Origin: Lachnospiraceae bacterium UBA4292
GTDB lineage: Bacteria; Bacillota; Clostridia; Lachnospirales; Lachnospiraceae
NCBI GenBank assembly: GCA_002395865.1
Contig: DGVE01000013.1
Span: forward strand, 1-18,690
Length of the DNA: 18,690 nucleotides
Direction: 5' to 3'
Shown: piece after piece, positions 1 to 8,157 of the stretch
How the letters are laid out: the number at the start of each line of letters is the position of its first letter
Position numbering within the stretch: position 1 is the stretch's first letter
Notes under the pieces: model-generated
The model's database searches: none
What the model was told of the DNA's origin: nothing
What the model saw: the letters and a program-made list of their open reading frames with translations, nothing else
Program-made: the position numbers and the translations under genes

Positions 1-96
1 AAGCAGAAGGAAGGCAAGAAGCGCATGCGCCAGATAGGCAATGTGGAGATCCCCCAGCAGGCATTTATGAGTGTACTGAAGCTTGAAGATGAATAA
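1..96 (+). CDS. lepA: Elongation factor 4 (LepA), C-terminal end only
   Basis: Frame 1 is open from the first base and stops with TAA at 94-96. The 31 residues visible include [20 protein letters not shown] and end [10 protein letters not shown]. This is the characteristic basic C-terminal tail of LepA/EF4, a ribosome-associated translational GTPase that can back-translocate stalled ribosomes. The G domain and all catalytic motifs lie outside the window. The next gene, hemW, starts inside the last codons (8-nt overlap). The lepA-hemW order is common in Firmicutes and supports both calls. The identification rests on a short tail, but one that is distinctive. Confidence 0.85.
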   Translation, partial: KQKEGKKRMRQIGNVEIPQQAFMSVLKLEDE

Positions 97-1228
97 CAAC
101 ATAGGAATATACATACATCTGCCCTTTTGCGTAAAGAAGTGCAATTACTGCGATTTCCTCTCCTCCCCGGCGGACAATGCCGTGAAGGAGCTCTACCTTC
201 GCGCGCTTCAGGGGCAGATAGCATCCTTCTACGAGGAGGAGTACAACCGGACCCATCCGGTGACGAGCATCTACTTCGGCGGCGGCACGCCCTCTTTAGT
301 AAGCCCCGAGTGGATCAAAAAGCTCATCGACACCGTTCGCAAGTATTTCAATGTCGAGCCTGACGCGGAGATAAGCATGGAAATGAACCCGGGCACCGCG
401 GATGAGGAGAAGCTGAACGGATATATCGAGGCGGGTGTGAACAGGCTCTCCATAGGGCTTCAGTCCTCGGATGACGAGATACTGTCGGCTCTCGGGCGCA
501 TACACACATGCGCGGATTTCCTGGATATTTACAGAAGGGCGAGGCGCGTCGGCTTTACGAATATCAATGTCGACGTGATGAGCGGTCTGCCTGATCAGAC
601 ACTGGAGGGCTATGAGGAGACTCTCGATCTGGTGTGCGCTCTCGGACCGGAGCATATCTCCGCATACAGTCTGATCATCGAGCCGGGCACGCCTTTTGAG
701 AAGATGAAGCTGAACCTCCCTGACGAGGACACGGAGCGAGAGATGTATCATCTGACGCGCAGGAAGCTGGCTGCAAGCGGCTTTGAGCGCTACGAGATAT
801 CGAATTACGCGAAGGAAGGCTTTAAGTGCCGCCACAATCTGCTCTACTGGTCGGGCAATGACTATCTGGGCTTTGGGATAGGGGCGGCCTCATATGACCG
901 CGGCGTTCGCTACTCGGTCATCAAAGACCGCGACAAATACATGAATCTGGCCTTTAAGGACAAGTGGGGGGATCTTCTGGAGAATATCGAACACCTCACA
1001 GATGATGACCGCAAGACTGAGTACTGCATACTGGGTCTTCGCCGCACGGAGGGCATTTCTCTCGCGGGCTTTGCGGGTAGGTTCGGCCAGCGGCTGACAT
1101 CTGTCTACCGCACCCCCATCGACAAATACACATCCATGGGCCTTATGGAGCTCACCGGGGACAGGCTGCGCCTCACCGAGGCCGGCATCGACGTCTCCAA
1201 CGTCATCCTCGCAGACTTTATGCTGTAG
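89..1228 (+). CDS. hemW: Heme chaperone HemW (radical SAM, HemN-like)
   Basis: The predicted protein has 379 residues, the usual size for HemW. It begins [10 protein letters not shown] and carries the radical-SAM cluster motif CxxxCxxC (C14, C18, C21). A GGGTPS glycine motif for SAM binding follows near residue 62, and the HemW-type HNLLYW motif is near residue 250. HemW binds heme and an Fe4S4 cluster and hands heme to respiratory or other hemoproteins. It is often misannotated as oxygen-independent coproporphyrinogen oxidase, whose N-terminal region is longer. The ATG at 89 is preferred over an upstream in-frame TTG at 83 because it starts right before the conserved IGIYIH strand. It overlaps the lepA stop by 8 nt, so translational coupling is likely. 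Confidence 0.9.
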   Translation: MNNNIGIYIHLPFCVKKCNYCDFLSSPADNAVKELYLRALQGQIASFYEEEYNRTHPVTSIYFGGGTPSLVSPEWIKKLIDTVRKYFNVEPDAEISMEMNPGTADEEKLNGYIEAGVNRLSIGLQSSDDEILSALGRIHTCADFLDIYRRARRVGFTNINVDVMSGLPDQTLEGYEETLDLVCALGPEHISAYSLIIEPGTPFEKMKLNLPDEDTEREMYHLTRRKLAASGFERYEISNYAKEGFKCRHNLLYWSGNDYLGFGIGAASYDRGVRYSVIKDRDKYMNLAFKDKWGDLLENIEHLTDDDRKTEYCILGLRRTEGISLAGFAGRFGQRLTSVYRTPIDKYTSMGLMELTGDRLRLTEAGIDVSNVILADFML

Positions 1229-1272
1229 TTTTTTGGCTTCCCCCGGCTGGTCATTTAAGGCGGACGGCCATC

Positions 1273-1343
1273 GGAGTAAAAAAACCCCGGGGGACACAAC
1301 CTCCGCTTCGCTTCGTGATGGTCCCCCGGAGTATTTTTACTCC
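1273..1343. terminator. Long inverted repeat, probable bidirectional terminator or repeat element
   Basis: Arms at 1273-1295 and 1321-1343 are 23 nt each and complementary at 21 of 23 positions, with a 25-nt loop at 1296-1320. The left arm starts GGAGT followed by seven A; the right arm ends with a T tract followed by ACTCC. The inner GC-rich stem (CGGGGGAC with GTCCCCCG) is followed by a T tract in either direction of reading, as in a bidirectional intrinsic terminator. The loop is long for a plain terminator, so a dispersed palindromic repeat is an alternative. It sits 44 nt after hemW. Confidence 0.6.
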
Positions 1344-1446
1344 TCAGGCCTGTGCTGTGAGAGTCTGCCGCCGGGGGAGAATAAACAGCACCGGCGCGTG
1401 GAGAGCCCGTGATGCGTGGAGGGCCACAGACGGAGAAGGAGTAAGT

Positions 1447-2211
1447 ATGTACGGGGCATTTGCGCGGGTGTACGACGCGGTTATGGACGAGATACCGTAT
1501 GACGAGTGGTGTGCGTACCTGCGAGGGCTGCTTGAAGCGCGCGGTGTAAGCGACGGCATAGTGTGCGAGCTCGGCTGCGGCACCGGAAACGTGACGCAGA
1601 GGCTCTCTGCGGCCGGGTACGACATGATAGGGATAGATGCCTCCGAGGAGATGCTCAGTGAGGCCCAGGAGAAGCTCTGGGAGGGCGGAGGAGAACAGAT
1701 ACTGTATCTCAACCAGGATATAAGGGAGTTTGAACTGTTCGGAACTGTCAGGGCTTTCGTGAGCGTGTGCGATACCATGAACTACATGGAGAGCGAGGAG
1801 GACCTTTTAAAGGTCTTCAGGCTTGTGTCGAACTATTTAGACGAGGAAGGCGTGTTCATTTTCGATATGAAGACCGCCGCGTATTTCGAGGGGCTGGGAA
1901 ACAGATCATATACCGATGTGAGAGAGGACTGCGCGCTCATCTGGGAAAATGAGTACGACGCGAAGTCCATGACGAATACATACGCGCTGACGATATTTGA
2001 GGAGGCCGAGGATGGACTCTATGAGAGGAGCGACGAGGTCCACGTGCAGAGAGCGTATGGGATAGAGAGAGTTAAGGAGCTGCTGAGAGAGGCCGGGCTT
2101 AAGGTGGAGGCCTGCTATGAGGCGTTTACCGACCGGGAAGGTAAGGAAGAGAATATGCGAGTGTACTTCATTGCCAGAGAGGTAAGGCATGAGGGGAAGC
2201 TGTATACCTGA
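1447..2211 (+). CDS. Class I SAM-dependent methyltransferase
   Basis: This 254-residue protein has a Rossmann-type methyltransferase core. Motif I is VCELGCGTGNVT (residues 39-50), motif II is IGIDASEEML with acidic D64, and a post-motif region SVCDTMNYM sits where the substrate-side loop usually lies. The C-terminal half resembles the small clostridial methyltransferases annotated only as 'class I SAM-dependent methyltransferase'; the substrate cannot be read from sequence. The open frame extends upstream to 1315, but ATG 1447 is chosen because AAGGAG lies 6 nt before it and the MYGAFARVYD start is typical of the family. hslO follows after 25 nt, so the two are probably cotranscribed. Confidence 0.8.
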   Translation: MYGAFARVYDAVMDEIPYDEWCAYLRGLLEARGVSDGIVCELGCGTGNVTQRLSAAGYDMIGIDASEEMLSEAQEKLWEGGGEQILYLNQDIREFELFGTVRAFVSVCDTMNYMESEEDLLKVFRLVSNYLDEEGVFIFDMKTAAYFEGLGNRSYTDVREDCALIWENEYDAKSMTNTYALTIFEEAEDGLYERSDEVHVQRAYGIERVKELLREAGLKVEACYEAFTDREGKEENMRVYFIAREVRHEGKLYT

Positions 2212-2236
2212 AGTCGGGCAGCTATGGAGAAATGAA

Positions 2237-3121
2237 ATGAGTGGAGATTATATGGTAAGAGCGACTGCCGCCGATATGCAGATAAGGGCATTTGCGGTGA
2301 CGGGAGCAGGGATAGTTGAGACGGCCAGAAGGGCGCACGATTCGAGCCCTGTGGTCACGGCGGCGCTGGGAAGGCTTCTTATGGCGGGCGTAATGATGGG
2401 CTCGACTTTAAAGTCCGAGAGCGATCTGCTGACTCTCACGGTGGCAGGGGACGGCCCCGCGGGCAATATCTGCGTGACTGCAGGCTGCGACGGCAATGTG
2501 AAGGGCTACGCGGACAATCCGCAGGCGATAAATCCCCCAAGATACGACCACAAGCTCGATGTCGGCGGTATCGTCGGCAACGGTACGCTTCGCGTGATAA
2601 AAGATATGGGACTCAAGGAGCCCTATGTGGGGCAGGTGGCGCTGATAACCGGTGAGATAGCCGAGGATATAACATATTACTACGCGACCAGTGAGCAGAT
2701 ACCTTCCTCCGTGGCGCTCGGAGTCCTGATGAATAAGGACAATACCGTAAAACGCGCAGGCGGCTTTATGATACAGCTCATGCCGGGTGCCGGCGATGAG
2801 GTCATCTCAAAGCTCGAGGAGAGGCTGAAGGAGATAAGCAGTATCACCGCGCTGCTCGATGAAGGGCTTACACCCGAGGACATACTGGACAGGCTGCTGG
2901 GAGATATGGGACTTGCGATAACCGAGAAGGATGAGTGCAGGTTCTACTGCAACTGCAGCAAGGACAGATTCGCCGCAGGGCTCGTGAGTCTGGGCAAAAA
3001 GGAGCTTAAGTCACTTCTCGATGAGGGAAAGAGCATCGAAGTGGGCTGCCATTTCTGCGGGAAGAAGTATGAGTATTCCGTCGGGGAGATACAGGCGCTT
3101 TATGACAGGGCGGTAAGATAG
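2237..3121 (+). CDS. hslO: Hsp33 redox-regulated holdase chaperone
   Basis: The 294-residue product matches Hsp33. Its N-terminal region reads RATAADMQIRAFAVT, and the C-terminal zinc switch is C238-x-C240-x30-C271-x2-C274, fitting the family CxC...CxxC pattern. In the reduced state the four cysteines bind zinc. Oxidation by peroxide or hypochlorous acid with heat releases zinc, unfolds the linker and turns the protein into an ATP-independent holdase in the cytoplasm. An in-frame upstream start at 2189 would overlap the methyltransferase and add a non-family extension. ATG 2237 has GGAG at suitable distance and is preferred. The next gene begins at the base after the stop. Confidence 0.92.
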   Translation: MSGDYMVRATAADMQIRAFAVTGAGIVETARRAHDSSPVVTAALGRLLMAGVMMGSTLKSESDLLTLTVAGDGPAGNICVTAGCDGNVKGYADNPQAINPPRYDHKLDVGGIVGNGTLRVIKDMGLKEPYVGQVALITGEIAEDITYYYATSEQIPSSVALGVLMNKDNTVKRAGGFMIQLMPGAGDEVISKLEERLKEISSITALLDEGLTPEDILDRLLGDMGLAITEKDECRFYCNCSKDRFAAGLVSLGKKELKSLLDEGKSIEVGCHFCGKKYEYSVGEIQALYDRAVR

Positions 3122-3373
3122 ATGGACAAAAAACTTCGAAGGATTCTGGCACTTTCTGCCGTTGTAATTATAATAGGCCTTTACGTGGCATCCCTCGTAT
3201 TTGCCGCCATGGGCGGAAGTCTTGCGGTGCCGCTGACCATGACATGTGTTCTGATAATATCGTACCTCGCCGTGTATTTCCACATAGGCAAGGTCTTGGC
3301 CGACCTCTTGAAGAGGAACAGGAAAAATAGGGAGGACGCCGAAGGGGCGTCAGGAGGAAAAGACAATGAGTAG
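3122..3373 (+). CDS. Small two-helix membrane protein, function unknown
   Basis: The 83-residue product has two hydrophobic stretches, about residues 8-30 (ILALSAVVIIIGLYVASLVF) and 36-56, joined by a short glycine-containing turn. A strongly charged tail rich in Lys, Arg, Asp and Glu follows from about residue 60. I do not recognise a named family, although small proteins of this kind are common in Lachnospiraceae operons. It starts directly after the hslO stop (no gap) and overlaps asnA by 8 nt, so it is almost certainly translated as part of the operon. Both helices and the short loop suggest an inner-membrane location with the basic tail in the cytoplasm. Confidence 0.75.
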   Translation: MDKKLRRILALSAVVIIIGLYVASLVFAAMGGSLAVPLTMTCVLIISYLAVYFHIGKVLADLLKRNRKNREDAEGASGGKDNE

Positions 3374-4376
3374 ATCAGTGATACCGGAGGGGTACAGATC
3401 AGGACTCGATCTGCACGATACGCAGATCGCCATCAAGACAGTGAAGGATTATTTTCAGCTTCAGCTCTCACAGAGACTGAATCTGGCCAGAGTTTCGGCT
3501 CCGCTTTTCGTGGATCCCGCATCGGGTCTCAACGATAATCTGAACGGTGTCGAGAGACCCGTAGGGTTCGATATCCCCGACAGGGGAGGAAGGATCGCGG
3601 AGGTCGTTCAGTCGCTTGCGAAGTGGAAGAGATACGCTCTCAAAAAGTACGGCTTCGACTACGGCGAGGGCATCTATACCGATATGAACGCCATCAGGCG
3701 CGATGAGGAGACCGACAATATCCACTCCGTTTTCGTGGATCAGTGGGACTGGGAGAAGATCATCTCTAAGGAGGAGAGGAATCTGGATACCCTCAAGTCA
3801 GTCGTAAGAAATGTGTATACCGCTCTTCGTAAGACAGAGAAGTATATGTCCATACAGTATGATTATATCGAGGAGATCCTCCCGCACGATATATTTTTCA
3901 TAACCACATCCGAGCTGGAGGCTCTCTATCCCGACAAGACCAGAAAGGAGAGGGAGTACCTGATCGCGAAGGAGAAGGGCGCTGTATGTCTTATGCAGAT
4001 AGGCGATAAGTTAGGCGACGGAAAGCCCCACGACGGAAGAGCTCCGGACTACGACGACTGGGCTCTGAACGCGGATATACTGGTGTACTATCCTGTGCTT
4101 GACATTGCCCTTGAGCTTTCGAGCATGGGTATAAGAGTCGACGAGAACTCTCTTGCAAGCCAGCTTGAGAAGGCGGGCTGCCCCGAGAGAGCCGAGCTGC
4201 CCTTCCAGAAGGCGATACTTAACTGCGAGCTGCCATACACCATCGGCGGCGGTATCGGTCAGTCACGTATATGTATGTTCTTCCTCAGAAAAGCTCACAT
4301 AGGTGAGGTCCAGTCTTCGCTGTGGCCCGATGAGACCGTGGAGCTTTGCAGAAATAGAGGTGTGGAGCTTTTGTAA
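3366..4376 (+). CDS. asnA: Aspartate--ammonia ligase (asparagine synthetase A)
   Basis: The 336-residue product is full length for AsnA (about 330 in enterobacteria). AsnA makes asparagine from aspartate, ammonia and ATP, releasing AMP and pyrophosphate, and is structurally a class II aminoacyl-tRNA-synthetase-like enzyme. Recognisable stretches are DTQIAIKTVKDYFQ near the N terminus, RVSAPLFVDPASGLNDNLNG, VDQWDWEK, and the C-terminal YTIGGGIGQSRICMFFL, which is the class II motif 3-like ATP site with its arginine. The ATG at 3366 has AGGAGG upstream and overlaps the preceding gene by 8 nt. The membrane-protein gene begins one base after the stop. Confidence 0.96.
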   Translation: MSRSVIPEGYRSGLDLHDTQIAIKTVKDYFQLQLSQRLNLARVSAPLFVDPASGLNDNLNGVERPVGFDIPDRGGRIAEVVQSLAKWKRYALKKYGFDYGEGIYTDMNAIRRDEETDNIHSVFVDQWDWEKIISKEERNLDTLKSVVRNVYTALRKTEKYMSIQYDYIEEILPHDIFFITTSELEALYPDKTRKEREYLIAKEKGAVCLMQIGDKLGDGKPHDGRAPDYDDWALNADILVYYPVLDIALELSSMGIRVDENSLASQLEKAGCPERAELPFQKAILNCELPYTIGGGIGQSRICMFFLRKAHIGEVQSSLWPDETVELCRNRGVELL

Positions 4377-4377
4377 T

Positions 4378-5991
4378 ATGGATAAAAAACGCATAATGCA
4401 TATCGCCGTGACGACGGCGAGCGCGCTGTTTCTGGCATTTGCGGTGTTTACGGTCCTGAGGTTCATCATAAGCCTCGGGTGGGCGGACTACCACTCCGAC
4501 TGCGCGGACACCATGCTGTGGGCGAAGGCGGGCATCGACGCGGGGCAGATAGTGAGCTCGGATTATAAGTACGCTGCGCTGCTTCCCTTCGGCGGCAATC
4601 TGCTCTTTGAGCCCTTTGTAAGGGCATACGGGCTGTCGATGAGTGCGCAGATCATGGCCATGTGCCTCTTTCTGTGCCTGTTCACGATAGCGATGGTATT
4701 TTTCTTCAGGAGCTTCGGCTACCGGCTGCATGTGGCGTTCGCCGGAACGGCGGTATTTCTTCTGTCGATGTGCGCGAGCAAGAAGCTTCGCGAGATATGG
4801 TGGCAGCACATACTGTATTATTCGCTGGGCATAATATTCTTCCTTTTGATCGCCGCTGCAATAAATCATGCCATAAGAGCCTTAAAAAAGACCGGGGGAT
4901 ATAAAAAGCCCCTCACATGGGTACCTGTGGGACTCGGGGTGCTTGCGACATTTTTCGCGGCGGCAAACGGCATGCAGATCATTCTGCTCTCCGTTTTTCC
5001 CGTGATGGCCGCACTCATCGGCGGAATATATCTGGATGGAAGGAGCTTCGTGACGAAGAAGAACGCTCCGGAGTATATCTGCATGGGCGCTGTGTCTCTT
5101 GCGACTGTATTCGGTATAATTGCCCTAATTGTGGTCAGCCACGGTGTGAGCGCGGGATACCAGACGGCCTACTCGAGATACTCAGACATGAAGGAGTGGA
5201 CGGACAATCTTCTGAAGTTCCCGAACCAGTGGTTTTCACTGCTGGGAATAGAGGTCAAGGGCACCGAGGACCTGATAAGCGGCGTCTCGATACTTATCAT
5301 GATAAAGCTCGCTTTTGCGATAATGCTTCTTATCATGCCGCTCGTGCTGCTCATCAGGTATAAAAAGCTCGAGAGCGATAATCTGAAGTACATGAGCGTG
5401 GCGCATTTTGCCATGAGCGCCTTCGTTATATTCGGGTACATCTTCGGCAAGCTCTCAGCAGCGAACTGGAGACTGATACCTGTCTACTCAACAGCGCTTA
5501 TCACCTGTTTCATGTACATAGTCGAGAGGCTGAAGAATCTGCCGAGGCTTGCTGTCCCCGCGGGGCTGGTGGTCCTTACATTTTCGATAATCGGTTCCAC
5601 CTGCGTGTATTCGCTGAAGGCCGACGACCTGAAAAAGAACGAAAACTACAAGCTGGCACAGTTTCTGACCGAGAAGGGGCTTACGAAGGGTTACGCGACG
5701 TTCTGGCATTCGGCTGTGGTGACGGTGTTCTCCAACGGACAAACTCACGTCGTGTCCGTAAATGCGGATGAAAAGGGCGTGGAGCCGTATTACTACCAGA
5801 ACGAATACGCCTGGTTTGAAGATGTACCGGGGCAGGAGAACTATTTCCTGATGCTGTCCAAGTCAGAGAACAGTAAGGTCATGGCATCAAATTGGGCGCA
5901 GACAGTCCTGAAGGCTCAGGAGATCTACGAACAAGGCGGGTTCTATATCTATGTATTTGATAAGAACCTGCCGTTTAATGACAAAAAATAG
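4378..5991 (+). CDS. Polytopic membrane protein, probably GT-C-fold glycosyltransferase-like
   Basis: The 537-residue product has one N-terminal helix (about 9-31), then an acidic outer loop with D37, D41 and D44 in DYHSDCADTMLW. About nine further hydrophobic segments follow to roughly residue 420, and then a soluble C-terminal domain of about 120 residues. A first helix followed by an acidic loop, many helices and a soluble tail is the plan of GT-C transferases that use lipid-linked sugars. The stretch LTEKGLTKGYATFWHSAVVTVFSNG also resembles such proteins from memory. No named family or substrate can be assigned, so the activity is inference. ATG 4378 lies one base after the asnA stop; an upstream in-frame start at 4303 would run through asnA and is rejected. 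Confidence 0.6.
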   Translation: MDKKRIMHIAVTTASALFLAFAVFTVLRFIISLGWADYHSDCADTMLWAKAGIDAGQIVSSDYKYAALLPFGGNLLFEPFVRAYGLSMSAQIMAMCLFLCLFTIAMVFFFRSFGYRLHVAFAGTAVFLLSMCASKKLREIWWQHILYYSLGIIFFLLIAAAINHAIRALKKTGGYKKPLTWVPVGLGVLATFFAAANGMQIILLSVFPVMAALIGGIYLDGRSFVTKKNAPEYICMGAVSLATVFGIIALIVVSHGVSAGYQTAYSRYSDMKEWTDNLLKFPNQWFSLLGIEVKGTEDLISGVSILIMIKLAFAIMLLIMPLVLLIRYKKLESDNLKYMSVAHFAMSAFVIFGYIFGKLSAANWRLIPVYSTALITCFMYIVERLKNLPRLAVPAGLVVLTFSIIGSTCVYSLKADDLKKNENYKLAQFLTEKGLTKGYATFWHSAVVTVFSNGQTHVVSVNADEKGVEPYYYQNEYAWFEDVPGQENYFLMLSKSENSKVMASNWAQTVLKAQEIYEQGGFYIYVFDKNLPFNDKK

Positions 5992-6009
5992 AAAGGAATG
6001 GTGTAGAGC

Positions 6010-7170
6010 ATGGATCATATAACTGATAAGATAATCAATATCGGTGTAGATGACGGAAATATCACTCTTTTTGAGAACCAGTACCATCTGCCCGACGGCA
6101 TGGCGTACAACTCATACCTGATCATGGACGAGAAGGTATGCCTTATGGACGGTGTGGATGCGGATGTGAAGGATAAGTGGCTCGGGAATATGGATGAGGC
6201 GCTTTCAGGAAGAAGCATCGACTATATAGTGGTCCAGCACATGGAGCCCGACCATTCAGGCGCGCTCGAGGCTGTATTTGAGAAGTTCCCTGAGGCGAAC
6301 GTGTGCATAAGCGCGGGTGGAGCTAAGATGCTCGGGCAGTTCTTTGACAAAGACTACAGCTCGCGCCTGCGGCTTATCAAGGAGGGCGATACACTGGATC
6401 TGGGAGGCAGGCAGCTTAAGTTCATCGCCGCTCCCATGGTGCACTGGCCTGAGGTCATGATGACTTATGACGCGAAGGACAAGGTGCTCTTTTCCGCCGA
6501 TGGCTTCGGTAAATTCGGTGTGAAGGGCGCGGAGGCGGATGACTGGGCCTGCGAGGCGAGAAGGTATTATTTCAATATCGTAGGAAAGTACGGTACCCAG
6601 GTGGCAGCGGTGCTAAAGAAGGCAGCGGCTTTCGATATAGAGCATATCTGCTCACTTCACGGACCGATCCTGCCGGAGAACGAGCCACTCGATTTCTACA
6701 TCAAAAAGTATGATATTTGGTCGAAGTATGAGCCCGAGGATGATGGTGTGACCATAGCTTACGCGTCCATCCACGGTACAGGCACGAAGCAGGCTGCCGA
6801 GGCTCTGGCGAAGATATTTGAGGAAAAGGGAGTTAAGGTAGGCCTTCAGGATCTGGCCAATGACGACATCCACGAGGCGGTGGAGGATGCTTTCAGGTAT
6901 CCGAAGCTCGTCCTGTGCGCGTCCACGTACGACGCGGACATATTCCCTCCCATGAGACAGTTCATAAACCTTCTGGCCGTGAAGGCATATCAGAAGAGAA
7001 GGATCGCTTTCGTGGAGAACGGCTCCTGGGCTCCCATGGCGGCCAAGCTCATGAGAGCCTCGGTGGAGGGCTTTAAGGACTGCACATTCGTGGAGAAGCC
7101 CGTAACGATAAAGTCCGCGTTAAAGAGCGCGGACATAGAGGCGCTTAAGGCATTAGCCGAGGAGCTGTGA
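6010..7170 (+). CDS. FprA-type flavodiiron protein (O2/NO reductase)
   Basis: The 386-residue product has the two-domain layout of class A flavodiiron proteins. A metallo-beta-lactamase-like domain (about 1-245) carries the diiron ligands in HMEPDHSG (H77, E79, D81), HWPEVM (H145), SADGFG (D164) and SLHGP (H217). A flavodoxin domain follows, with the FMN phosphate loop YASIHGTGTK near 251-260. Such enzymes reduce oxygen to water, or nitric oxide to N2O, in the cytoplasm of anaerobes, fed by rubredoxin or NAD(P)H-dependent partners. There is no fused rubredoxin domain. It follows the membrane-protein gene by 18 nt and converges with the next gene, overlapping it by 18 bp. Confidence 0.93.
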   Translation: MDHITDKIINIGVDDGNITLFENQYHLPDGMAYNSYLIMDEKVCLMDGVDADVKDKWLGNMDEALSGRSIDYIVVQHMEPDHSGALEAVFEKFPEANVCISAGGAKMLGQFFDKDYSSRLRLIKEGDTLDLGGRQLKFIAAPMVHWPEVMMTYDAKDKVLFSADGFGKFGVKGAEADDWACEARRYYFNIVGKYGTQVAAVLKKAAAFDIEHICSLHGPILPENEPLDFYIKKYDIWSKYEPEDDGVTIAYASIHGTGTKQAAEALAKIFEEKGVKVGLQDLANDDIHEAVEDAFRYPKLVLCASTYDADIFPPMRQFINLLAVKAYQKRRIAFVENGSWAPMAAKLMRASVEGFKDCTFVEKPVTIKSALKSADIEALKALAEEL

Positions 7171-7956
7171 CTGCCCTAAGCGGCCGAAAAATCTCATATA
7201 TGAATCAAACCCAAGCTCGCGAAGAAGCGCTGCGGTCTCATCGAAGCCAAAGCCCACGTTCGCGGGCTTGTGTGCGTCCGAACCCAGTGTTATGAGCGTT
7301 CCGCCCAGCTCGCGGTATCTCTTCAGAATACCGGGGCAGGGGTGCGCGTAGCCCAGACCGTAGGCGAGACCTGCGGTATTGACCTCGAGGCACTTATTCT
7401 TCTTGATAAGAGTGACGAGTATCCCGTCGATGAGCTCCTTATAATCCTCCCAGGTGTAGAGGCAGCCGCCGCGCACATATCTGAATATGTAGTCGAGATG
7501 GCCGAAGCTGTCGAAGCAGTCATATTTCATAACACACTCGAGAGCGGTCTCGAAATACCTTCTGAGCCCTTCGCGCTCGCCTTTGTCCTTCCAGTACCGC
7601 TCGTAGTACGGGTCGTAGCCGTCCACGACATGTATGGAGCCGATGACGAAGTCCCACGGCCGCGCGGCGATGTCCTCAAGCAGCTCCTTCTGGTCGACGC
7701 GAAGACCAAGCTCGATGCCGCAGCGTATATCGATATCGTCACGGTAAAGAAGCCTCAGCTCGGACATGTACTTCGTATATGCCTCGAAGTCCAGATCGAA
7801 TGAGCCGCCCTCCTTAGGAAAGTCAGGGTCGCAGTGGTCCGTAAATGTGATACCGCCAAGGCCTTTTGCCTTTGCTGCGGCTATTATCTCCTCGGGCGCC
7901 GCTTCAGAATCGGCTGAGAAGCGGGAATGTACGTGATTATCGGTCAGTTTCTTCAT
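7153..7956 (-). CDS. PHP-domain phosphatase, histidinol-phosphatase-like
   Basis: The roughly 267-residue product shows all the metal-binding motifs of the PHP domain in order: HVH (H8, H10), TFTDHCD, GIELGLR, GSIHVVDG, FGHLDY and GSDAHKP. This is the HisJ/HisK type of histidinol phosphatase, which would remove phosphate from L-histidinol phosphate in histidine synthesis, although many relatives act on other phosphoesters and no his genes are nearby. I chose ATG at 7956. GGAAGGAG is about 19 nt upstream of it, so an in-frame TTG at 7965, 10 nt from that site, is a real alternative. It has its own promoter on the minus strand and its end overlaps the flavodiiron gene by 18 bp. Confidence 0.83.
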   Translation of the reverse strand: MKKLTDNHVHSRFSADSEAAPEEIIAAAKAKGLGGITFTDHCDPDFPKEGGSFDLDFEAYTKYMSELRLLYRDDIDIRCGIELGLRVDQKELLEDIAARPWDFVIGSIHVVDGYDPYYERYWKDKGEREGLRRYFETALECVMKYDCFDSFGHLDYIFRYVRGGCLYTWEDYKELIDGILVTLIKKNKCLEVNTAGLAYGLGYAHPCPGILKRYRELGGTLITLGSDAHKPANVGFGFDETAALLRELGFDSYMRFFGRLGQSQLLG

Positions 7957-7997
7957 GATATTCAATTCTTCTTTCACTCCTTCCGGATGCTGCTTAG

Positions 7998-8026
7998 ATA
8001 ATACCAAAAATGCAAAGTCTTTTCAA
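7998..8026 (-). promoter_or_regulatory. Sigma-A-type promoter for the PHP phosphatase gene
   Basis: Read on the minus strand, TTGAAA (8021-8026) is followed by exactly 17 bases and TATTAT (7998-8003). Both boxes are close to consensus. Transcription would start near 7991, giving a leader of about 35 nt that contains GGAAGGAG. Confidence 0.7.
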
Positions 8027-8063
8027 TCATTGTTTTTCGGCGGCTTTTTGGACGCTTTTTTGG

Positions 8064-8100
8064 TAAAAAATGCACTTGTTTTTTTTGAAGAATTGTAATA
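8064..8100 (+). promoter_or_regulatory. Weak candidate promoter for the DUF212-aspartate kinase pair
   Basis: The 8027-8157 stretch must hold the start of the plus-strand transcript, because genes on both sides point away from each other. The best match I see is TGCACT, 17 bases, then TGTAAT, with a run of eight T in the spacer. Only the -10 is convincing, so the exact position is uncertain. I see no lysine riboswitch-like structure ahead of the pair. Confidence 0.25.
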
Positions 8101-8157
8101 GACTACTATCCGTGTTTATTCGGGCCTGTTCGGCCTCATACAGGGAAAGTACAAAAT

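Noticed and set aside
1315..1446. N-terminal extension of the methyltransferase
   Set aside because: It is Arg-rich, overlaps the inverted repeat, has no ribosome site, and ATG 1447 has AAGGAG at the right distance.
7270..7803. A 177-residue plus-strand frame opposite the PHP gene
   Set aside because: The minus strand carries every PHP metal motif and has a promoter; this frame is its complement.
8104..8145. GGGCC/GGCCT mini-hairpin in the leader of the DUF212 gene
   Set aside because: Too short to claim as a regulatory RNA, and no known riboswitch core is visible.
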